Below are positions 1 to 4,621 of a DNA stretch of 5,516 nt, piece by piece; the first letter of the stretch is position 1, and the number at the start of each line of letters is the position of its first letter. Location: positions 1 to 5,516 of the forward strand of contig JAIXXU010000116.1 of assembly GCA_027490595.1 (NCBI GenBank). The letters are read 5' to 3'. This DNA comes from Pseudomonadota bacterium (GTDB lineage Bacteria > Bdellovibrionota_B > Oligoflexia > Silvanigrellales > Silvanigrellaceae). Under the pieces are notes generated by a model. That model saw nothing but the letters and a program-made list of their open reading frames with translations, made no database searches and was not told the origin of the DNA. Made by a program: the position numbers and the translations under genes.

Positions 1-73
1 CAGCAGTTGCTTCGCCTCCTTTTTGGCCAATATCTTTATAGAATTCTTTTCCATGGGTAGCAGCAGTTGCTTC
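1..73. repeat. 60-bp-period coding repeat in the KGG gene
   Basis: The 13-mer cagcagttgcttc occurs at 1-13 and again at 61-73, exactly 60 bp apart. It encodes the repeated GEATA segment, so the 20-residue KGG unit is duplicated at DNA as well as protein level. Further copies may lie to the left of the window. Confidence 0.75.
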
Positions 74-181
74 TCCACCCTTGCGTCCAGCCTCTTGAAG
101 ATTGTCCTTAACTCCTTTTGAATTATCAGAATGGGTTGATTTTTTATCCTCGTGAACATTTTTATTATTATTCTCAGTCAT
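1..181 (-). CDS. KGG-repeat general stress protein (partial, 3' end beyond window)
   Basis: The first 60 residues of a small hydrophilic protein are visible; the rest lies beyond the left edge. Residues 1-30 are a charged, Asn/Lys/Asp-rich leader. From about residue 33 the protein carries the pattern RKGGEATAATHGKEFYKDIG, followed at once by a second QKGGEATA. This is the KGG motif (stress-induced bacterial acidophilic repeat, as in E. coli YciG and Bacillus GsiB-type proteins). Members are small, glycine-rich, probably disordered proteins induced by stress; their molecular role is poorly defined. The ATG at 179-181 is preceded by AAGGAG with a 6-nt spacer, a strong ribosome site. It is the last visible gene of the minus-strand run, 63 bp after the ZrgA-like gene, the largest gap in the run, so it may have its own promoter. 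The family call is firm; the number of repeats is unknown. Confidence 0.9.
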   Translation of the reverse strand, partial: MTENNNKNVHEDKKSTHSDNSKGVKDNLQEAGRKGGEATAATHGKEFYKDIGQKGGEATA

Positions 182-244
182 AAGAAACTCCTTGTGAAAT
201 TAAAGTGGAATAAACACTGCTAAAAATTAACAGGTTCAATCTTG

Positions 245-835
245 TCACATATTGAAACTGCCAGAAGCACCTTCAATGACAAATTTTCTTTTTTGTTTGC
301 TTTTTACATGAATAAGTATTTTACTTATGTCCTTAAAGTCTTGTGAAAAATTTACATTTATTTTTTGTTTTAAAAGTTTTTTTTCACAATTTAGAGTAAA
401 ATCAACCTTTAAAACTTTATACTCTGACTTTATTTTTTGTTTTTCTGTCGCAGAACTTTTTTCATAATCGGCCTCCGCATAAGAAAATGTAGAAATGTCA
501 TTCACTTCATATTTGCACTCTAAACTAGGATCAACTGATACAATATTTGATATATTTTGCTTAACTTTATCCACCACATTATCAACTGTAGCCTTTTGTT
601 CTGGAGTTTCAGCATTGCCAATAAAGCCATACGCTTTTTGAGTAGGAATTCGAAAAATAATATTTGCTTTTTTGTTGCTCAGCATTCCAATTTTTGCATC
701 TATTTGTGCTGCAGTCTGATATAAAGTAGGATTTTTTTCCTGTGCATGTAGTGGAAATATCCATAAAAAAGGTAATAATATTATGAACATTTTACTTATA
801 AAAAGATTTTGACGTGAATATCTAAAAAAATACAT
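245..835 (-). CDS. Secreted DUF2796 / ZrgA-like protein lacking the His-rich segment
   Basis: A 196-aa protein with an N-terminal Sec signal: basic residues to K15, hydrophobic core 16-29 and likely cleavage after the LHA at 29-31. The mature part follows the DUF2796 (ZrgA) layout. It has a strand and proline-containing turn around 58-71 (NIIFRIPTQKAYGF, compare the family's P-x-x-x-x-GFE region), then an ETPEQKATVDNV helix, Cys107 in LECKYEV, a short linker, Cys150 in FTLNCEKK and a C-terminal strand pair. ZrgA in Vibrio is a periplasmic zinc-uptake accessory with a histidine-rich stretch between the two cysteines. Here that stretch (111-142) holds Ser, Lys and Glu but no His, so zinc binding is doubtful. 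The two Cys could form a disulfide. The ATG at 833-835 has AAGGAG with an 8-nt spacer; Met16 lacks a ribosome site. The gene lies 12 bp after the charged helical protein. Confidence 0.72.
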   Translation of the reverse strand: MYFFRYSRQNLFISKMFIILLPFLWIFPLHAQEKNPTLYQTAAQIDAKIGMLSNKKANIIFRIPTQKAYGFIGNAETPEQKATVDNVVDKVKQNISNIVSVDPSLECKYEVNDISTFSYAEADYEKSSATEKQKIKSEYKVLKVDFTLNCEKKLLKQKINVNFSQDFKDISKILIHVKSKQKRKFVIEGASGSFNM

Positions 836-843
836 TTCATATA

Positions 844-850
844 CTCCTTA
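844..850 (-). promoter_or_regulatory. Stop codon overlapping the next gene's ribosome site
   Basis: On the minus strand the TAA stop of the 142-aa gene (848-850) runs into the AAGGAG Shine-Dalgarno site of the DUF2796 gene (TAAGGAG). The spacer to its ATG is 8 nt. This arrangement supports translational coupling and co-transcription of the two genes. Confidence 0.7.
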
Positions 851-1276
851 TTCATTCTTGTTATTTATTTCTTTAATTTTGTGAATAGCTTCAGAAACCT
901 TTTTTTTCACAAAAACCTTTGCGTACAAAGATGCAAGTTTCATCTTTAAACTTGCAATATCTACAACATCTGAAAGTTCTGGCTGAGGTTCTTTAATTTC
1001 ATGAATTAGTTTTTCAATAAAAGGCTTGATTTCTTGGAGTGAATTTTCAATTTTTTTCTCAACCGTTTTGATATTTTCTTCTTTTTTATCTTCTTCTGTA
1101 TAATCGAGAAAAATTTTTTCAAATTGCTGTTTGATATTTTTAACATCTGTCTTGAACTCTGAGACAAAGTTTTGTCCTTCTGCCCTAACCTTTGACGAGT
1201 CTTCTTCTAGACCTTTAAAAATTTCATCTAATTCTTGAATCCCCTCTTTCATAAAACGAAACACTTGGCTGTCCAT
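848..1276 (-). CDS. Charged helical (coiled-coil-like) protein, unknown family
   Basis: A 142-aa protein with no signal peptide, no membrane segment and no Cys or Trp. It is rich in Lys, Glu and Ile/Leu/Phe at helical spacing, for example EGIQELDEIFKGLEED (11-26), residues 43-56, and a long Lys/Glu stretch 62-96. A break at EPQPELSDVV (97-106) precedes a second helix (108-137) ending in a basic and Asn-rich tail. The shape recalls phasin-like or apolipoprotein-like cytoplasmic helical bundles, but I do not recognise a family and assign no function. The ATG at 1274-1276 has GAGGG with a 7-nt spacer. The gene lies 42 bp after the proline-rich gene and 12 bp before the DUF2796 gene, with its stop overlapping that gene's ribosome site, so it is an operon member. 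Confidence 0.75.
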   Translation of the reverse strand: MDSQVFRFMKEGIQELDEIFKGLEEDSSKVRAEGQNFVSEFKTDVKNIKQQFEKIFLDYTEEDKKEENIKTVEKKIENSLQEIKPFIEKLIHEIKEPQPELSDVVDIASLKMKLASLYAKVFVKKKVSEAIHKIKEINNKNE

Positions 1277-1318
1277 GGCTTTACCCTCAATTGCTGCGGT
1301 AACGGTCGATGTTCAACT

Positions 1319-1540
1319 CTATTTCTGGTCAGGATCACCTGGCGGAGACCGCGGTGGATGATCTGGAAGTGGGGGGTGTTCCGGTTCAATGATGGGAAGT
1401 TCGGGAACATCTCCAGGAAGTGCGGGGCCTTCTGGTTGGTTAGGGACTATTTCTGGAATAGTCGGTGGTACAGGAACCTCTGGCTTTGGGGGAACTTGTA
1501 GGGTTTGGCCATCATCTGTATTTATTATAACACTTTTCAT
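1319..1540 (-). CDS. Small proline-rich acidic protein
   Basis: A 73-aa protein. After a short ordinary head (MKSVIINTDDGQTLQ) it becomes a chain in which 22 of the last 58 residues are proline, mixed with Glu, Asp, Val, Leu and Ile, with repeated P-E-x-P and P-x-x-P spacing. It ends in DPDQK. No signal peptide or membrane segment is seen. Such a chain would adopt extended polyproline-II structure, typical of spacers or binding tails, but the function is unknown. I chose the ATG at 1538-1540, which has GGGG with a 6-nt spacer. An in-frame ATG at 1550-1552 would add four residues but has only a weak AGAAG upstream. The locally higher GC comes from proline codons, and the opposite-strand Trp/Arg-rich reading frame here is a by-product. 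It lies 22 bp after the 33-aa micropeptide gene and 42 bp before the helical protein gene. Confidence 0.62.
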   Translation of the reverse strand: MKSVIINTDDGQTLQVPPKPEVPVPPTIPEIVPNQPEGPALPGDVPELPIIEPEHPPLPDHPPRSPPGDPDQK

Positions 1541-1562
1541 TCTGCACCCCATATAACTTCTT

Positions 1563-1664
1563 TTATTGTTTTTGTGAACTTTTAAGCCTTTCTTTGTGAA
1601 TCAATTCTGTGAGCAATTTAGCCACATTCCTGTGATCGATTTCAAGCAGCGAGTATATATCCAT
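1563..1664 (-). CDS. 33-aa hemerythrin-HHE-helix-like micropeptide or gene remnant
   Basis: A short frame from the ATG at 1662-1664 to the TAA at 1563-1565 reads MDIYSLLEIDHRNVAKLL and then TELIHKERLKSSQKQ. The opening matches the start of bacterial hemerythrin HHE domains, which typically begin D-I-Y-x-L-L-x-x-D-H-R-x-V with the first iron-ligand His in the DH pair (His11 here). A full domain needs four helices and about 120-150 residues, with later His and Glu ligands. Only helix 1 is present, and downstream DNA encodes the proline-rich protein, so no intact domain can form from this chain. The ATG has GGGG with a 6-nt spacer, and gaps of 39 and 22 bp fit the operon. It is either a decayed hemerythrin gene that kept its start, or a retained micropeptide. 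The resemblance is by eye. Confidence 0.5.
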   Translation of the reverse strand: MDIYSLLEIDHRNVAKLLTELIHKERLKSSQKQ

Positions 1665-1703
1665 AAGTGACCCCGCAAAATATCCAATTAATTTTAAAAA
1701 AAT

Positions 1704-1940
1704 TTATTCAATAGTTGAAGAACTCTCGGTAGAAAAAATAGAATCATGACTTTTATTTTTTGAAGTATCGCTATCTTTTTTTTGTAGCTTTTCTCTTTCC
1801 AAAAAACTATCAACCATACAAACAATTTTTTCTTCCATTTTTTTTACGCACCTCGACAAGTAGGATTCTTTATCTCTCATTTTTTTTGCAATCCAAACAT
1901 AAGAAAGAAGCGCTAAACCCGATATAACTAGTTTTTTCAT
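1704..1940 (-). CDS. Small N-terminally anchored membrane protein, unknown
   Basis: A 78-aa protein. MKK is followed by a hydrophobic stretch at about 4-18 (LVISGLALLSYVWIA), then a basic, amphipathic helix (19-55, with Cys31 and Cys41) and a hydrophilic Ser/Thr/Asp-rich tail ending STIE. This suggests a single signal anchor with a soluble domain after it, in the general style of YtxH-like small stress proteins, although I see no specific family match. There is no clear signal-peptidase site. The ATG at 1938-1940 has AAGGGG with a 7-nt spacer. It lies 58 bp after the SRPBCC gene and 39 bp before the hemerythrin-like micropeptide. The function is unknown. Confidence 0.68.
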   Translation of the reverse strand: MKKLVISGLALLSYVWIAKKMRDKESYLSRCVKKMEEKIVCMVDSFLEREKLQKKDSDTSKNKSHDSIFSTESSSTIE

Positions 1941-1947
1941 AATAAAT

Positions 1948-1970
1948 CCCCTTATATGTTTTTTATAGGA
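1948..1970 (-). promoter_or_regulatory. Possible weak hairpin over the ribosome site of the 78-aa gene
   Basis: On the minus strand CCTATA, a 7-nt loop AAAAACA and TATAAGG can pair with one bulged A. The right arm overlaps the AAGGGG Shine-Dalgarno site. The stem is short and AT-rich, so any effect on translation is speculative. Confidence 0.2.
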
Positions 1971-1998
1971 AGCATTTAAACTAGGACTTTATCTCAGT

Positions 1999-2460
1999 CT
2001 ATTTCTCTCGTTCTAAACTACGCTTTAAATTCTCAAGATCTTCAGTGATTTGCTGCTTGGGATTTTCACCAAACAAAGAGGCAATAACAGCGCCAACCTT
2101 GCCTAAGGGAGGCTTATAATAAAGCTCTACTTCTATGAGTGTGGAGTGTTCACTTCCATCCCGCAAATAAAGATCCGTAAAAGACACCATGCCTGAATTT
2201 TCTACTTCTGAACCTTTGACCGACTCCCAGCGCAAAAGTTTGTTGAGTTGCTCCTCCGTAATTTGAGCATCCCATGATGCCGTCATGGCGAGCGGCGCCT
2301 TTGACTCCCAGTGATACATACAGTTTCCTAAATCCCTAACCTCCTTCAAATGAGTCATAAAAAGGGGTAAATTTTCTAAGTGTCTCCAAAAACTATAAAC
2401 TTCCTCAATAGGTCGCTTGATAAGAACCGACCCCCTCACAACATCCAGCGTAGTAGTCAT
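1999..2460 (-). CDS. SRPBCC family (cyclase/dehydrase-type) protein
   Basis: A 153-aa protein with the layout of the polyketide cyclase/dehydrase branch of the SRPBCC (START/Bet v1-like) fold. The first strand and ligand-cup entry read VLIKRPIEEVYSFWRHLENLP (12-32), followed by FMTHLKEV (34-41), MYHWESKAP (48-56), a W-x-A-x-I strand (63-67), the I/L-x-W-x-S step (77-80), the S-G-M-V-S-F strand (89-94), ELYYKPPLG (112-120), then LFGENPKQQITEDLENLKRSLE (129-150) on the C-terminal helix. These features match single-domain members often found in bacterial stress loci. The fold binds hydrophobic ligands, but the ligand and any catalysis are unknown. I use the ATG at 2458-2460 because GGGGGAGGG lies just upstream. 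A start 45 bp further up would run into the preceding gene. The gap to that gene is 16 bp. Confidence 0.88.
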   Translation of the reverse strand: MTTTLDVVRGSVLIKRPIEEVYSFWRHLENLPLFMTHLKEVRDLGNCMYHWESKAPLAMTASWDAQITEEQLNKLLRWESVKGSEVENSGMVSFTDLYLRDGSEHSTLIEVELYYKPPLGKVGAVIASLFGENPKQQITEDLENLKRSLEREK

Positions 2461-2463
2461 TTT

Positions 2464-2472
2464 CCCTCCCCC
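2464..2472 (-). promoter_or_regulatory. Strong ribosome site deciding the SRPBCC start
   Basis: GGGGGAGGG on the minus strand lies 3 nt from the ATG at 2458-2460, with its GGAG core about 5 nt away. It supports the short 153-aa form of the SRPBCC protein over an upstream in-frame start that would overlap the preceding gene. Confidence 0.75.
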
Positions 2473-2476
2473 TTTG

Positions 2477-3451
2477 CTACAAACTAACGCCGACATCAAT
2501 ACCAATCATCTGCACATGCTTTGTGATTCCGTAGCTGGCAAAGAGCGAAAGTCCTCTTTTCCACTCGTAACCAAGACGCGCTTCCGCTCCCACACCCACC
2601 TGCTCCTGATCAGGAACATTTTTGGCGATATAAATCCACTCGCCTCCCACAAGTATTCGAGCGCCACCTACAAGGCCAAGAGCTGTAGCACCGATGCCGG
2701 CAAAACCGTACAAATTGGAAACCCGTGACACAGTGTCCCCATCAATGCTGACGCCATCAATAGACGTCATAGCCTTTACGCCAAACTCAGGACGTAAGTA
2801 TTTTTCTCGATAAAGCCATGACAGCTCACCACCAGCGCTTATGTAATTGCGTCTGTAATCAATAAGAGTTGAGTCAACACCTAGCCTGGCAGCTGCTCTA
2901 AAATTTGGTTCACTCAGCAATAAAGATTTCTCTTCTTCTTTTTTTGCCAGTGCCTGCCTCAGACTGTCACTTTCATTGGAAGTGACAGTCTCTTTTCTAT
3001 CTACTTCTGATTCTAGCTCTTTATTTTTTTGTTCAAGCCCCTCTATCTTATCCTGCATAGCTCGAACCTTTTGAACTTCACCCTGATCAGTAAAAATAAA
3101 GTGAATATGGGCTTTTTTCCCAATTTCCTCGTTAGCTCCAACATTTATTTCCTTAATTGCTGCATTTGGATATTTTGCTTTAATAATTTGAGAAATTGTT
3201 GCAGCTCTTTCCTGTGCGAGCTTTTTATTTCTTGCAATTCTTCCACCTTTACTAGCTGAGCCAATAATGGTTGCAGCCTCAATATTCTTATTTTCGAATC
3301 GATTAAGACAAGAATCAAAATCGTTTTTATTTTCCAAAGTTACAGATGAGTTCAACTTAAATTCAATATAACATTCACTTTGTTCAAGAGAATAGGCAAC
3401 TACTGACGAAAGAAGAGAGAAGCAAGCGCAACACGCAATTGATACTTTCAT
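2477..3451 (-). CDS. OmpA-like / beta-barrel envelope protein, inverted domain order
   Basis: A 324-aa secreted protein. Residues 1-20 are a signal peptide (MKVSIACCACFSLLSSVVAY). Residues 26-121 resemble the OmpA C-terminal-type periplasmic domain: a GSASKGG turn (64-70), then N75, L78 and R82 in NKKLAQERA, matching the family pattern N-x-x-L-S-x-x-R-A. Residues 124-180 are a charged coiled coil (QDKIEGLEQKNKELESEVD and LRQALAKKEEEK). Residues 183-324 show alternating strands with Tyr, Trp and Gly (YISAGGELSWLY, LYGFAGIGATALGLVGG, GAEARLGYEW, SLFASYG), typical of a small outer-membrane beta-barrel. The last residue is Leu rather than the usual Phe. Classical OmpA has the barrel first. The diaminopimelate-binding Asp of the family aligns with Ser67, so peptidoglycan binding is uncertain. 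The ATG at 3449-3451 has GGGGG with a 5-nt spacer; the TTG four codons up was rejected. The gene lies 19 bp after the secreted-protein gene. Confidence 0.75.
   Translation of the reverse strand: MKVSIACCACFSLLSSVVAYSLEQSECYIEFKLNSSVTLENKNDFDSCLNRFENKNIEAATIIGSASKGGRIARNKKLAQERAATISQIIKAKYPNAAIKEINVGANEEIGKKAHIHFIFTDQGEVQKVRAMQDKIEGLEQKNKELESEVDRKETVTSNESDSLRQALAKKEEEKSLLLSEPNFRAAARLGVDSTLIDYRRNYISAGGELSWLYREKYLRPEFGVKAMTSIDGVSIDGDTVSRVSNLYGFAGIGATALGLVGGARILVGGEWIYIAKNVPDQEQVGVGAEARLGYEWKRGLSLFASYGITKHVQMIGIDVGVSL
2961..2991. repeat. Perfect 12-bp inverted repeat with 7-nt loop inside the OmpA-like gene
   Basis: agactgtcactt (2961-2972) and its exact reverse complement aagtgacagtct (2980-2991) flank tcattgg. 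The repeat sits in the coiled-coil-to-barrel linker of the coding sequence (residues around ETVTSNESDSL). No T-run follows on either strand, so it is not an intrinsic terminator. It would form a stable mRNA hairpin. Confidence 0.85.
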
Positions 3452-3456
3452 ACAAA

Positions 3457-3461
3457 CCCCC
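3457..3461 (-). promoter_or_regulatory. Ribosome site choosing the ATG of the OmpA-like gene
   Basis: GGGGG lies 5 nt before the ATG at 3449-3451 and overlaps the alternative TTG at 3461-3463. This favours the ATG, which also gives a normal signal peptide beginning MKVSIA. Confidence 0.6.
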
Positions 3462-3470
3462 AAAATAATT

Positions 3471-4019
3471 TTACAGCGATAAATCAGAACACCAGGAAGT
3501 ATCTTCTTGAGCCTTAAAAGCTGTTTTTAAATCATTATATGAATTGCTATTTACAAGTGATACACCAGCTTGCGAATTGTGTTTAGATTTGAATTTTTCA
3601 AGTGTAGAAATTAAATCATTAGAAGAAAATGAACAATATTTCAAAGCAATTGTATCATTCTCATTTGTAACAATTACTCGTTCATATAAATTTGTCCCTT
3701 GATCTAATTTAACATAAACAAGATTTTCGGGATTAAATTCGTACGTGACATAATGAGAAAAATTAAAGTCCCCAGTCTTTTTTATGAGCAACATAATTGC
3801 TCCTGCAGACTTCAGTGAAGACTCATCAATACAATTGTCTCCACAGGTATATATCTGATGTCCTACAGAATTATCAATCTGTCCAAGAACTGGCATGTAA
3901 TGACTTTTGCAGTCTGTTTTTGTTTTATCAGCACATAAATTATAAGGAATGTGTCGGGCGGAAAATTCAGCATAAGCAGAAATGCTCATTAAAGAAACTA
4001 ATGCAGCAATAAATTTCAT
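3471..4019 (-). CDS. Secreted six-cysteine protein of unknown family
   Basis: A 182-aa protein with a clear Sec signal peptide: MKFIAALVSLMSISAYA, with cleavage likely after residue 17 (AYA before EFS). The mature part carries six cysteines (29, 37, 59, 63, 129, 177), including a C-x3-C pair in TCGDNC, which suggests up to three disulfides in the periplasm or outside the cell. The central region (72-128) alternates hydrophobic and polar residues, consistent with beta strands; the C-terminal part looks helical. I recognise no family and assign no function. I use the ATG at 4017-4019, which has GGAGG with an 8-nt spacer; an earlier in-frame ATG at 4043 would put extra charged residues before the signal peptide and place the ribosome site inside the gene. 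It is the first gene of the minus-strand run, with a sigma70-like promoter about 105 nt upstream. Confidence 0.8.
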   Translation of the reverse strand: MKFIAALVSLMSISAYAEFSARHIPYNLCADKTKTDCKSHYMPVLGQIDNSVGHQIYTCGDNCIDESSLKSAGAIMLLIKKTGDFNFSHYVTYEFNPENLVYVKLDQGTNLYERVIVTNENDTIALKYCSFSSNDLISTLEKFKSKHNSQAGVSLVNSNSYNDLKTAFKAQEDTSWCSDLSL

Positions 4020-4130
4020 TTTCGGTTCCTCCATTAAAGACAATATTTATTCAAATTTAACAGGTTAGATTCGATTCATTTATTCTTGTAATGTAAGATT
4101 GGATCCAAAGAAAAATTCGAGCTCATAGAG

Positions 4131-4159
4131 ATTGTATTTTTATTTTAATTTTAAGTCAA
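4131..4159 (-). promoter_or_regulatory. Sigma70-like promoter for the minus-strand gene run
   Basis: On the minus strand TTGACT (-35, 4154-4159) and TACAAT (-10, 4131-4136) are separated by exactly 17 bp of A/T-rich spacer. Each hexamer differs from consensus at one position. Transcription would begin near 4124 and give a leader of about 105 nt before the ATG at 4019. It is the best promoter seen upstream of the nine-gene run. Confidence 0.6.
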
Positions 4160-4195
4160 TACATTATCAATAATTGTTACTTAAGCTATAAGCAA

Positions 4196-4205
4196 GCTAA
4201 TTAGC
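4196..4205. promoter_or_regulatory. 10-bp palindrome GCTAATTAGC between divergent promoters
   Basis: A perfect palindrome lies 11 bp upstream of the plus-strand -35 box and 36 bp upstream of the minus-strand -35 box. The position suits an operator or activator site shared by the two promoters, but the site is short and could be chance in AT-rich DNA. Confidence 0.25.
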
Positions 4206-4216
4206 GTTAGTTATAA

Positions 4217-4245
4217 TTGATTATATTGAATATAAATGATATAAA
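4217..4245 (+). promoter_or_regulatory. Sigma70-like promoter for the DUF2795 gene
   Basis: TTGATT (-35, 4217-4222) and TATAAA (-10, 4240-4245) are 17 bp apart. Transcription would start near 4252, giving a leader of about 34 nt to the ATG at 4286. The surrounding DNA is very A/T-rich, so look-alike boxes are common, but the spacing and position are right. Confidence 0.5.
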
Positions 4246-4273
4246 TTTTATTGTTTTTTTTGATAATTTATAT

Positions 4274-4279
4274 AGGTGG
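4274..4279 (+). promoter_or_regulatory. Ribosome site deciding the DUF2795 start
   Basis: AGGTGG with a 6-nt spacer precedes the ATG at 4286-4288. The frame is open back to an ATG at 4217, but that codon overlaps the -35 box and has no ribosome site, so the shorter protein is preferred. Confidence 0.7.
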
Positions 4280-4285
4280 AAAAAT

Positions 4286-4621
4286 ATGAAGAACAAAAAA
4301 TATCTAAATTTAAAGAGCCCAATGAATGAAGACGTAAAAAAAGTTCTTGCCTTGGGTTTATATACCCCCTCTCAAAGCATAGCCACAGCCGATCTCCGCT
4401 GCGATTCTTTACAAATAATTATAGGAATTCTTGCACATTCAAAGTTTCCTGCATCAAAAAAAGAACTTATGGAATGTGCTCACAGAAGAAAAGCTCAAAT
4501 TGAGGTGACTAAATTCATTGAGGAACTACCATCGGAAATATATAAAGATTTAGCTTCTGTGATTGAAACGGTCATACATAAAAAATTGTATTCAACCAAA
4601 ATTCCTTACAACATGAATTAA
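4286..4621 (+). CDS. DUF2795 domain protein
   Basis: A 111-aa cytoplasmic protein with no signal or membrane segment. Residues 42-97 match DUF2795: LQIIIGILAHSKFPASKKEL (42-61), where FPASK-x-E-L is the family signature, then MECAHRRKA (62-70), the EELP turn (79-82), Y86, and the V-x-E-T-V helix (92-96). DUF2795 proteins are small helical proteins in many bacteria, often beside stress genes; their function is not established. Residues 1-40 are an extension containing a helical KKVLALGLYTPS segment (18-29). The start is set by AGGTGG with a 6-nt spacer. It is the only plus-strand gene, divergent from the stress/envelope run, with its own sigma70-like promoter. Its 3' end overlaps the 3' end of hemD by 30 bp in convergent orientation. 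Confidence 0.82.
   Translation: MKNKKYLNLKSPMNEDVKKVLALGLYTPSQSIATADLRCDSLQIIIGILAHSKFPASKKELMECAHRRKAQIEVTKFIEELPSEIYKDLASVIETVIHKKLYSTKIPYNMN

Noticed and set aside
1235..1501. Plus-strand 88-aa open frame rich in Trp, Arg and Gly
   Set aside because: It is the antisense reading of the proline-rich gene (proline codons read as Gly/Trp/Arg), has no ribosome site and overlaps two better-supported genes.
2417..2728. Plus-strand 103-aa open frame
   Set aside because: It is antisense to the SRPBCC and OmpA-like genes, has no ribosome site and its composition resembles no real protein.
3029..3259. Plus-strand 76-aa open frame with many Phe, Asn and Cys
   Set aside because: It is a shadow of the Lys/Glu-rich coding strand of the OmpA-like gene.
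3797..4012. Plus-strand 71-aa open frame
   Set aside because: It is antisense to the secreted six-Cys gene and has no ribosome site.
4076..4126. 16-codon minus-strand frame in the leader of the secreted-protein gene
   Set aside because: Its ATG coincides with the predicted transcription start and lacks a ribosome site, so it is unlikely to be translated.
4580..4608. Weak stem TTGTA/TACAA followed by TTTTTT after hemD on the minus strand
   Set aside because: A five-pair AT-rich stem with a 16-nt loop is too unstable to call an intrinsic terminator.
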